From assembly GCA_032158295.1 (NCBI GenBank), contig CM063249.1, forward strand, positions 20,772,270 through 20,836,269: a stretch of DNA of 64,000 nucleotides. The letters are read 5' to 3'. The position numbers and the translations under genes are program-made. Positions 35,371-45,789 of this stretch are shown piece after piece. The stretch is from Pycnopodia helianthoides. Its lineage: Eukaryota; Echinodermata; Asteroidea; Forcipulatida; Asteriidae. Numbering within the stretch: position 1 is the stretch's first letter; every line of letters starts with the position of its first letter. Under the pieces are notes generated by a model, which did no database searches, was not told the DNA's origin, and saw only the letters and a program-made list of their open reading frames with translations.

Positions 35371-36493
35371 CCGATTTACATCATATTGCAACCTTTCTAT
35401 TTAATATAAGTAATGCCAAGCTTTTTAAGTTGCAAATGACTTCACTTTCGTTAAAAGAAATAACTTATACAAATTCTAGAAACACTGTATATACAAAACA
35501 AGTTCAAAGCTGCCTTTCCAAACATTGTTTGGGTCACAACTTAAAATTTTCACAAAGGTAATTTTGTACTCAATACGAACGCAATATAAAAAGGGCAGAT
35601 TTAATCGGCCCTGCCAATACAGTCTGAAAATTAGGACATTATGAACAACAGTGATAAGAACAACGTTAAGGACTTGTTAATACATTGACAAAGCGCTGGA
35701 TTTGAGATTTATAAATAATTTCTGAAATAACTGCTACAGCGCAATATGGCATGTATGATGTTCATAACAATGTGTACTCATGCATGTTACTGTTTGTACA
35801 GTAACTTACAACAATAGTGTTTATTATTTATGTATGTACATAGGCCTGTTAATAGTTTATTATTTCATATTTCAGGGAATACAACTTGGAGGCCAAAAGG
35901 CTAAAACAAAGTTGGTGAACAAAAAAGGTGCCAAAAACACACAATTAAACTCTTTAGCTTCCAAGACAAATGCTCTTATTTCCTTTTAATATCAAAGTGC
36001 GACTATGTAAGGAACCCTTGGCATATCATTCCATCTCAAGGATACAACTATTGCAATGCCTGATCAAGTGCCATAACTGACCAGGCCAGAATACAGCATA
36101 CAGGCTGTATTCAAATTCGGCATGTAACAGCTATAATTAGTATATTTACAAAATGTTTTACTTCATACTCAAATCCCGTTTTCCGTTTCAAAGGGCAGAT
36201 TCCGCGAATTCCGTCCGTTTTCCGCGATCGCGGAAAATCATGGCTGTTGTATTGTGTTGCTATGGATGTCCTATACCTAATGTTTGATGACACAGCGATC
36301 CAGCCATAGCAGTAGCCACCAATTCGGACATGCTCCATACTTGCAAGTCATTTCATAGTACATGTAGTACTGTACATAAACTTAAAATATGTAAAAAAAA
36401 AAAACTGTTATCACACTGAAAACATTTTACTCTCTCATATAAACAACTGCTTGTTTGCCTGATGCAGTACACCACCTCAGAAAACTGTTTATA

Positions 36494-36684
36494 CAGTCAA
36501 CCCTCGTTAAAAAGAACACTGTTACAAGGAGGTTCTGCTTATAAAGAGCAAAATTCCCAAGTCCCAAATCTCTTGTCTGCTTTGTGTTTCTTTGTTTTTC
36601 TGCCTTTTGCCCGGTTTTAACGTTCCTGTTATAAAGAGGCAAGTTGGCAAGGCCCAGCGATCTTGTTAGAAAGAAAGTTGACTG
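36494..36684. mobile_element. Tc1/mariner-pogo-type MITE, TA-flanked
   Basis: Ends CAGTCAACCCTCGTTAAAAA and GTTAGAAAGAAAGTTGACTG with TA on both outer sides. Related to 23014-23197. No ORF. It lies about 120 bp beyond the NLR stop codon. Confidence 0.7.
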
Positions 36685-36801
36685 TATATCTGTACCTAAT
36701 GTGACAACTGTTGCATCATTTGTTGGAGTTGAATGTACATAATGTCTACCTTCAAGACATTCTGTAGGTACATGTACTTCATGCATGCTACATGTACATG
36801 A

Positions 36802-39800
36802 TCATTTATTTATGTCGTATGAGAATACAGATGTACTGTAATAAAAACCTGGACATGACATGATCAACTTTGTCATATCTCCACCGCTCAAAAAACAGCC
36901 ACTCAAGTCAACTTTTTTGATGTTCTTCAAATGATGACACCATGATGCAGCAGTGCCACTCAAAGCTGTGCAACCATAAAGCACTAATTCTACCAAGTTC
37001 AACATTTGACCAATTGAGGCTGCCATACGAATCATATCAACACCTGTTAAGCAGCAGTTACCAAAGTTAAGTATCTTGACCTGAGTCAAACCTTGCAGAT
37101 TAGTTGACCACAAATCAGCAGAGCCGCTTAAGGCTTTATTGGAGGAGAGTTTGAACTCGATCAAGTTTGGCAGGTGGCAACTTGAAATTGCATCCAAAAT
37201 GCATGGCATATCTTTGCCGGTTATTGCACAAAAACCGAGGTCAAACTTCTGTAAGCTTTCCAAGTTGCTCAAATGAGAGGCCCATGTTGATGCAAAGCCA
37301 CCCAAATTTTGGTTTGAGGGAAGCCTAATTCAAGCAGCTTGGGTAAATGACAAAGGTAGTCCATATCTTGACCTGTCAATGCACATCTGGCCATCTCAAG
37401 CTCTTGGAGGGATTCCAAGTTCTTCAATTGGCCTGACCACAGTACAACAGAGTTGCCCAAGGCTTTATTTCCATCTAGTGTCAGCACAATCAAAATGGGC
37501 AGAAATAACAGTGAGTCAGCAACATAACGCATATCTTCCCCCGTTAGAAAGCAGAATCTCAAACCAAGTATCTTAAGCTGTTTCAGATGCCGTAAACTAC
37601 GAGCCCATGATGCAGCACAGCCACCCAGAGATGTATTTCCTATCAGCTGCAATTCTTCAAAGTTAGTCAGATCACACAGTGACAATGCAACATGTACCAC
37701 ATCTGTGTCTATCAGTGAACAACCACCAATGAAGAGTCTCTGTAGCTTTTCCAAATACCTCAACTGAGAGGACCAAACTGCAGCACAGCTTCCCAAGTCT
37801 TTATTCTTCAAAAGTTTAGTTCAACCAGATTCGGCAGGTCATTTGGTGATTCTGAAATGTGAGTCACACCTTTACCTGTCAATGAGCAAGAACTCATGTC
37901 CAACTTTTCAAGGCGTTTCAACTGCCTCAAATGGGATAAGGCCGGATCATGGCCGCCAATCGCCAAGGTGGGATTTTCTTTTAGTATCAAGTTGGTGAAT
38001 CCAGGAAGTTCACTCAGGGAGTGGGCTACATACTTCAAATCGTCTCCTCGCAATAAGCAGCCACTCAAGTCTAACTTGTGAAGCTGTGTCATGTATCTGA
38101 AATGATGGCACCACAGTTCAGCACAGCCGCCCAATGATTCATTGTTAGCGAGTGTCAACTCAACCAAGTCAGTCTTATGGCCAAGAACTGTTGCGACAAC
38201 ATCAGCTGTCAAAGAGCAGTCATTCAAGTGTAGTACAGACAGGTTTTTGATGAACTGCACTTGATCTACCCAAGCTGCAGCACTCTTGTTACATTTGTTA
38301 TCTGTCATTTCATTTTCTGAGAGGTCTAACCGAGTTAGTTTGGCTGCATTTCTCAATGCAGATACAATGCAGTGCAATTTTCTTACAGTCACGACACACT
38401 TTAGTCACTGTCACAGCCCTCAGGTTTGTCATTGCATTGAATGACTTTGCTAAACCTTCACAGAACCTCATTGGTAGGTGACACATTTCTATATGTATCT
38501 TCGAAACCTTTGCAAGGTGATCATACCCACCAGTTTTAACCATGGTGGTTATATGATCCAGGAACCATATGAATGAGTTGAGGCAGTCGTGGCCCAATTG
38601 CTGAAAGGACATTTCCTTAGTTATAAGTGATTGAATAACTATCTCTGGGGGCAATTGTTTGGACTGGCCTTCAAAGTAGCAGTCAAGAACAAGTTTCCAA
38701 ACCCTTTGGTCGTTTGGAAGCCTTTCTACAAATGCCTCAAGAATCATGTTGGTACAAGCCTCATCATCACCAGAGCAAAAGCGTAACAGATACTCAAATT
38801 CACTAGGATCCTTTACTGATGAGCAGACAATATGATGTAAAGTTTTCTGGAAGTCTCCTGTAGCTTCTTTTAACAAGCTATTCAGGTATTTCCCAGCACA
38901 AAATTCTTGAAAGGTCTTGTGAATGAACTGAATACTGTTATGACTTTCTAGACACTTTATGACTCTCTGTTTTGTCAGAATGCCGGCTGTTATTGCCATA
39001 TCAAGAGTTTTCCTCTCAAACTCTCTTTCTTGAAATGCTATAATTGAACTGGAATTCAGAAGACCACGAAGTCCAATCTTTCCAATTTCAATTATAACTT
39101 TTGATACTTCTTCTTGTGGCACATCAGATTTTCGCTTGAAGATGTAGCTGAATGCTTGACTGTAGAGCTGTGACATTGTCTCAGGCAGGCTGGATTCTTC
39201 TCTCCAAAGTATACACATAAGGAGTAGAAGCATTGGACTCTTAGCCAAATCAGACAAGATGTTAGAGGATTTGATTTTCTGAATTAGCCCATCTGCTTTC
39301 TCTAGATCTTCCGCAAAGAATCTCTTGACATACTTTATGATATTCTCAGAATCAAAACCATTCACCCTGACACTCGTGAAAGGTTTTTGAATCATTTTTT
39401 TGGTAACTAATCTGTCAAAGTGAGAGGGGCGAGTTGAAACAATGACAAAACATTCTCGACCTACCTTCCGATTCAGAATTTTAAAGATAGATCCAACTGA
39501 AGTTGTATCACAAGAAGTCATTGTCTCATCAAAACCGTCCAACAGAATCAGAACCTTGTCTGGATTCTTGGTAATGAAAGAACCCAAATTTGTACGGCCA
39601 ACTAAAGTATCCTCATCTAAGAGTTGGTCAAAAATGGCATCAATAAGCTCTGAGCTTTGGTCAAGAGCATTCATTTTCAAAGCAAAGACAAGTTTGTAGC
39701 TTTGCATTGAAGTAGCATCATCAACTGCCCAATCATATGCCATTTTATCAATAAGAGTGGACTTTCCTCTACCAGCTACTCCATTTAGTATGACTCGTTT

Positions 39801-41534
39801 AATAGGAAGACCCTCTTTTGTGACCAGCTGAAAGATTTCCTCATAGGATTCTAAACTGTCATTAGTTTGTAACACCAACTTGGTGTAGATATCCTTAACA
39901 TGTTTAGTATCATCATCTTCCCATGGAATTCCCTGCACAAAGCTCCCTGTGGTCATGTAGTGTGTCTTTAGTAACGTCTCACAGAGATCTGCTGCTGTTT
40001 GCTCCAACATTGTCTGATCTCTTATCTCCTCCGGTGGCTTCTTATGGCTTAATGTCTCCTCTGCTTACAGAGAGAGAAAAAAGAAGAAAACACTGTGACC
40101 CAAAACATTTCATACCACAAAGAATGCATTCATGCACATTTGGCTGTCAGACAAGTCATAAATAGACCAAAGGTCAAAATTTGATGCCCTAAAATGGTCA
40201 GTAAAAGAAACTGCTTAATTTTTTTGGGGGGAGGAGAATCAATCACAAAAAAAACTTTTAAAATCTTGCTGTTTGCAGCAAAATTGTAACCCTTCTACTG
40301 CACAACATTTGCCAGTAACCATTCAGCTGCTCAGTTTGTGTATAACAGAAAAGCTGTGCAAATACATGCCCATGTACTGTAATTGCTGATACATTTTAAA
40401 CAACATGGTATCATTATTACAGTCTGGCTTCCTGCATATCATTCAAAACTATTTTGATGATACCCTGTTAGTGAGTGCGGCTGGCATTCCAATGTTACAT
40501 GCAAGGTTTCTTCTACTCCTGGTTCCAAAGGTGGAAAATGCTTTTGTGCAGTTTTACCAAAAATCATTCCCTGCCTTGTTTAAACATTTGAACAGAAATT
40601 GATGACAGACAGAAACTGTTAATTGTGAGAGGACCTTGAGATTTTGCAAAAACATGTACAAAGCAAGTCCAAATTTCATGCATAAATCCTCAATGCGACC
40701 CTCAAGAGTAGCACCATGCATCTTTCCAGTGGGCTTCTAGCAGTCATTGAAACCACATGTAAAGTGAGCATGGCTTACGAGTACAATGGAATTACAGCAC
40801 ACTTACAAAACAGGAGTGAATACACATAATGTGGGTGTATACAATAAACTAACCAAGCAAGCTACGTGCAGTGTGCATGGAAAAGCATGGATGCTTCTGA
40901 GCCCTTCTGCCATAAGGTAGAAAGCGTGCAGCCATGATTTTCACGCACACTGCCTGTCTCTTGCTTGGTTTGTTTACATTGTATACTCACAATGAGTCAT
41001 GTGACTCCGCTCGCCCATTGTGTCGGTTGTTTAAGAGAGAGACACTTAAACCAAGGAGGTGTTTATAAACTTACCTCTCCTTCCAGTTTCCTTAAAAATA
41101 TTGAAAGTATTTTCCAAGACGGGTCCTGAGATCAAAAGATTCCCACTACCTTTAATGCTTATACATGTACCTCCCATGACAGGCTGTTGGGGAGGTGTTG
41201 CTGCTGGTTCGACATCTTGCTGGACTTTACATGCTTCTGTGAAAACCAGGAACAGGAAAAGATTAAAATCTCCAGATAATCTTGAGTCAGACAACAGGGC
41301 TACTTTAACTGGAACAGAGTTTTATGTGACCCAAATTCTCTTTTTCTCTGTGAATTCTGAATCTGCCTAGATTGCCTGGTTCATGTTACCTTGAGTATTT
41401 TGCAAAGGTTGAACTTGCATTTGGTGCAGTGGTTGCTGCTCTACATGACGACTATCTCCATTGTTAGTAGCTCCTTCATATTGCTCCTGGTCATCACATG
41501 ATGCTGGTGTCATCTTGTCATCCTGAACTTCCAT
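36802..41534 (-). CDS. NACHT-LRR receptor (NLR-like), three exons, with three frameshifts in the LRR region
   Basis: Exons in transcript order: 41534-41390 (48 codons, Gln-rich), 41236-41075, and a large exon 40060-36802. An acceptor TTTATTTAG just before the first ATG implies a noncoding 5' exon upstream. The NACHT ATPase has Walker A GVAGRGKST (about residues 196-204) and Walker B KVLILLDGFDE (about 271-281). Helical winged-helix-like sequence follows, then about nine modules of ~57 residues with the LRR pattern LVEL.L..N..LGG.A..W...LR.L..L..L.L..C.LTG.DM. NLRs are cytosolic STAND ATPases that oligomerise on sensing danger. I see no CARD, death or DED domain; the ~100 residues before NACHT carry a Gly/Asn-rich motif (ISIKGSGNLLISGPVLENTF). 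The reading frame breaks at about 38378-38381, 37808-37814 and 37318-37322, each in a homopolymer, so this may be sequencing error or a young pseudogene. The stop at 36802 overlaps an AATAAA. Confidence 0.9.
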
Positions 41535-42107
41535 GATTAAGAGAACAGATCTAAATAAAGTAAGTAAAATAAAACAATATAAAGTTTTGCGCTGATTTAT
41601 GTTATTAGGTACTTTTAAGTATAATCACAGAACAGTTCAGCTTGAGCTAAACTGGGATGTTTTGCACAGGTGACATCATTAAGAACTAGACAGTGAAAAT
41701 GGTTGAATTAAGGATATCTGACAGGGTTAGCCATCCACCCTGGTAAGACTGAATACTTGATCATCTAGCCAACAGCTGACGACAACGCCATCACATACCG
41801 CCCAGCAAAAATACCTTGTTTCACATCTTTCAAGTACCAGGGCGTACCGATCAACTACATGCTTGATGACAGCAAAGAGATTTGAATGCAGTTGGGCAAA
41901 TCCACTCTTCGGTAGTGCAAATACCTGCATTTCTCCTGCGTCATCCTTAAGGTAAAGGTACAGGTTGCTTGGGCACTAAATCATATCAAGGGTACTGTAG
42001 CCTAGGTGCCACCACCTTGTTGCTGAAGGCAGCTCACATCACACGCCTAGTAAGTCAGATTCAACCGAACCATCTAGTGTCATCTGCTCAATATTTTCCA
42101 TAAAGGG

Positions 42108-42330
42108 GATCAGGTTGGCTCAGTGGTTTCCTTTGCTGCCTTTCACCTCTATGGACCCGGTTCAGATCCTACCTTAGACCAGAGTCATGCATGTGGATTG
42201 GGTTTTCAGTCCCTACCTAATTTCGTGGGTTTCCTCATTTAAGGTTTTCCTCCCACATCTGAAACTGAACATTTCTTTTCATCCTGTTATTGACCCTAAT
42301 TTTTCCGTTGGGTGTAATCAATAGATAAAA
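42108..42330 (+). repeat. tRNA-derived SINE copy (family B), plus sense
   Basis: GGATCAGGTTGGCTCAGTGG (A-box region), GGTTCAGATCC (B box), then GTGGATTGGGTTTTCAGTCC and CTCCCACATCTGAAACTGAAC. It is the most complete of the three copies noted (15230, 29190, 42108) and shows the full head-body order. Confidence 0.8.
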
Positions 42331-42394
42331 AGATAAACAAATATCATGTGGCAATATCATGTAACAACTGAAAGACTGATGAAAAGATCAGCAA

Positions 42395-42560
42395 AAGATG
42401 ATGATTCAGCAGTAGTGCTGTGATTGAAAGAAAGGTAGCTTGCTTTGGGCATGTGCTTCGGCAAGGAAGCCTGGTCGCAACTGTTGTGGATGGGATGCCA
42501 GAGGGATGCTGTTGTTCTTTGGGCTGACCAATAATGCGCTGGGTGGACAACATCCGAGAA
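42395..42560 (+). pseudogene. LINE ORF2 C-terminal fossil
   Basis: In plus sense the translation gives VIERKVACFGHVLRQGSLVA followed by a VVDGMPEG segment, a stop, and in a shifted frame RWVDNIREWTL. This is the typical end of non-LTR retrotransposon ORF2 (FGH..R...L..T...G...GRR.RGRP...W.DNI.EW). A short dead fragment. Confidence 0.7.
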
Positions 42561-44215
42561 TGGACCTTAGGGCAATAGCCCCATAAATAGTGCCAATACG
42601 CTGGAGGAGGGAGTCCAGCGTATTGGCACCATTTATTAGGCTAATACGCCAGGGTGTGATACTGACCGAACCTGAAAGCAGTCAGTATTTAGCAGCACTG
42701 GAAAGACGAGCTTTGGTGGGAGTGGTGCTGGTGATTTCAGACATGCCAGTGGTATACAATTTGCAGAACAGCAGATAACTTGACTCCTGTCTGCAAGTAT
42801 TTTTAGGCTAGATTTTTAGGGGGGAGGGGGTTGAAATGTATTTTTTTTGTTTAGAAAGGATACCTATGCTGGCCCTGAAGGGACATCGTACTGCAAATAT
42901 GTAAGCAATTGTATGCAATGTCATGAAATTTTTGCGATTAATGCACATTATGCGGTGTCGTAAAATCTGTCTTGGGTGCACATGTGTGAGCGATGTCATG
43001 AAATTATTTGCATTTATGCCCTTTAGGGAAGTTATTGGCCACCATAGAAACACAAATTTGGGGAGATAAATGAAAGTGTAATAAAAATAGTTACGTTTTA
43101 CCATGGAGGAAGGAACACCATGGAGGAAGAAATTTAAACTACATAGATGGTTTTACTGATATTGATAAAAAAGCCACCAGATTGTGTAAAATGAGAAAAA
43201 ACACTAAGAAAGATGTCGGACCTAATGGAGACAAGTGATTCTGATGAGTCTATTCAACCATAGTAATGATGTAAACAAATCCTAGTATTTATAAACCCAT
43301 TGCACTACCCAAAAATGGGTCAGGCCCCCCTGGACCCCAAATCCGAGTCAATTCTGAAATTCTGAACCAGGATTTTTTACCTCCATGGTGGTCGAATTCA
43401 GACCCTCCTGCCTCCACATGCACTTTTTATCATTCATTTAATAAGTCACAAAGTTACCTAGTGCTCGTCAGGATTAACCTTCTCCACACGAGTGGGGCTA
43501 AAATTAGTTACCGTATCATTCTGAATACTCACACTGCAAGGTCACACGAACACTTGCTGGATACAGTGGATACGTATTTTCATATGAAGAAACTGGCACA
43601 GATTCCTTGATCCATTGCCATTTGGCAACAATGTCACATACGCCATAGGCAGATAGGTGCGGCATTCCTACATCCATGGTGCGAGCATATTTAATATCAG
43701 TGGGCAGTACGTGGTCACCCGCTCTTATGATCAAATATAATTATAAATACGGTCAGGATACTTTACATCCTTGTACTATTTGTAGAGGTACTTCCAACTT
43801 TGTGATACGCCGTCCTGTACAGAAACCGAGGACTTTACCAAGTGTGAACTATTGCAATTTACATCACATTGATATTACTTAGGGGAATTCCCAGAGACAG
43901 CCACTGTTTCGCAACGAAATCAAAATAGCTGTCAGCCCTGGGAATTCCATAAAACAATCTCCCGATTGAAAACCTAACGCGAGAGTGAAAACCTAAGGCG
44001 ATATCATTAGAGACGCATTATATAAAGAACCAACGACAAAATAATGGATAAACAAAATAAACAGAAAGGACCAACAAATGAAATATAAAGTAAACGACCA
44101 TAACTAATATATTGAACAGCGCCCTCTAATATAACCCACATGTAAAGGGCGTCAACAGTCGTCAACGCGGGAACGAAGACTGAGGCCGATTTCCGTCCGG
44201 CCGAAAATTGAGCCT

Positions 44216-44421
44216 ATGGCTTTTTTCGAAACGACTGGCTTCGGCCAAACTTTTTTCGTGTGGCAGCCATTTAAAAACCTTGGTTGCCATGCACTTACAT
44301 ACAGTGACAACACCTGGCAAATTGAGCTATATAGAGCACATTGCTCTGTCTACAGTGTCCATATATCACCAACTGAGAGGGCGAACAATTTACCTCAATG
44401 TCCTGATGTCATGACATTTCG
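44216..44421 (+). CDS. Candidate isolated first coding exon, unknown product
   Basis: ATG at 44216 opens 68 codons ending at a strong donor (TTTCG|GTAAGT). The translation (MAFFETTGFGQTFFVWQPF..., then CHALTYSDNTWQIELYRAHC and a Pro/Cys-containing end) has balanced amino-acid use and looks protein-like. The TGFGQ start faintly recalls RCC1-repeat proteins such as RCCD1, but I cannot support that. I could not find a following exon in 44.4-50.3 kb. About 60 bp of its upstream flank (44141-44200) reappear inverted at 47040-47110, so it may belong to a mobile or duplicated segment. It may also be chance. Confidence 0.3.
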
Positions 44422-45135
44422 GTAAGTTTTTGTTAAAAATTTAATTTTTTGGGGTACTTCATTTCAAATGAAGAATGTGGCAGATTACTTAGTGTTGCAT
44501 CTAATTCGTGAAAAAACATGTGTTTGTTTTTTCCCCACGTATCCTGAAGATTTGTTATAATTTACTCCATGGCATTACTTGATCAGATAATCATTGTTAT
44601 GAGGGCCTTTCTGTAGATGAACAGTAAGAATAAGATGTCTGTTTGATAAAAAAAATTGGCTCTCACGTCACCAACCAAAATTGTAAACACTAGTTTACGT
44701 ATGTACGTGTGTACTCATCGTATGCTTCTTCCTCACCAAAAAGGAGTCGGGGGGGGGGGCTACTGACTGTAGGCGGCAACTTTGCTAGTATAATAATAGA
44801 AGGCGACCTTGTTGGGATTCAGATTCAGATTCAGACTTTGCTGGAGGTGAGGACTGGCAATCGTCAACATTTTGCTTACTTTGTCTTTTTGTTCTATTTT
44901 AATATAATTTTTCCTTACGATGCACAGTTTGAAGAGTGACTTTATACAAATTATAGTGTGAGGCATGGTGTGACGACCAACTCAAATCCAAAAGGGGAAA
45001 AAGGTTACTTGAACACAATAAATCTATCAGGTATGAATCACAATTTTAAATTTGTAAAATTATCAAAACAAAGAATTTCTTCTTCACTTTCAATATTCTG
45101 ACGTTTTGACATTGATATGTTTCCACAGTGTGGCT

Positions 45136-45789
45136 TACTCCTAGAATTATGAGGTTCCATGAACCTCATAGAGGTCCATGTACAAACTACAATACAAAAC
45201 TTTTTTTCATTTACGTTTCTGCACCTGGAGTTCTCATTTGAAATCGGATCTCGCCAAAATTAGGCTCTACGTGTTCCTTGGAATCTCATTGAGCGTTGCA
45301 TGGGTCAAGAAAATCCACTCCGCAAATTTAAAATTGTTAAAAAGCAATAAATTCTTACCGTCATTCCCAGTCCTCTTCAAACAGTGTGAGTGTTATAACA
45401 AATATGGCGCTGGAGTCACATGATGTGTGTACAAAACCAACCTACAGTTGCCGGGACCAGCGTTGCTGCGCGCGGAGTACCAGTTTGTTCGGTAGACCTT
45501 TGCGAGCGCAGCAAGCGCCATATTTGTTATAACACTCACACTGTTTGAAGAGGACTGGGAATGACGGTAAGAATTTATTGCTTTTTAACAATTTTAAATT
45601 TGCGGAGTGGATTTTCTTGACCCATGCAACGCTCAATGAGATTCCAAGGAACACGTAGAGCCTAATTTTGGCGAGATCCGATTTCAAATGAGAACTCCAG
45701 GTGCAGAAACGTAAATGAAAAAAAGTTTTGTATTGTAGTTTGTACATGGACCTCTATGAGGTTCATGGAACCTCATAATTCTAGGAGTA
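45136..45789. mobile_element. Perfect long-palindrome element with 9-bp target duplication (Mutator-like foldback)
   Basis: Arms 45136-45411 and 45514-45789 are 276 bp each and identical as inverted repeats by my base-by-base reading, around a 102-bp spacer. The ends are TACTCCTAG...CTAGGAGTA. The 9-bp sequence AGTGTGGCT flanks both sides (45127-45135 and 45790-45798), a target-site duplication of the length made by Mutator-like transposases. Each arm tip contains an inner palindrome TATGAGGTTCCATGAACCTCATA. No transposase is encoded, so this is a nonautonomous foldback. Because the arms are identical, ORFs of the two arms on opposite strands encode the same peptide, which is a shadow and not a gene. 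Confidence 0.9.

Larger units (their letters stand above)
31023..36801. other. Intergenic region between RAD9 and the NLR gene (RAD9 3' UTR at left)
   Basis: The RAD9 3' UTR begins at 31023; its end is uncertain (AATAAA-type hexamers occur near 31926 and 32600). I see no confident gene. Contents: a dispersed repeat (31075-31285), MITEs (31437-31819, 35196-35370, 36494-36684, a degenerate one at about 36110-36330) and a copy of the short dispersed repeat at 32270-32385. An acceptor-preceded ORF at 35876-35989 is discussed under findings. The stretch 32.9-35.1 kb is AT-rich and featureless to me. Confidence 0.5.

Noticed and set aside
35355..35561. 60-codon ORF starting MADLHHIATFLFNI
   Set aside because: Its ATG lies in the inverted end of a MITE, and it does not join in frame to the exon-like piece at 35876.
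42344..42553. Minus-strand ORF rich in Thr/Leu
   Set aside because: It is the antisense shadow of the LINE ORF2 fossil on the plus strand.
43533..43677. Minus-strand ORF (MDVGMPHLSAYGVCDIVAKW...) ending at a donor-like GTGAGT, considered as an alternative first exon of the NLR
   Set aside because: It ends in phase 1 with a T; joining it to NLR exon 1 or exon 2 gives an immediate or early stop. No homology recognised.
45178..45747. Two opposite-strand ORFs encoding the same ~78-residue peptide (MYKLQYKTFFHLRFCTW...)
   Set aside because: They are a consequence of the perfect inverted repeat of the element at 45136-45789, not a duplicated gene.
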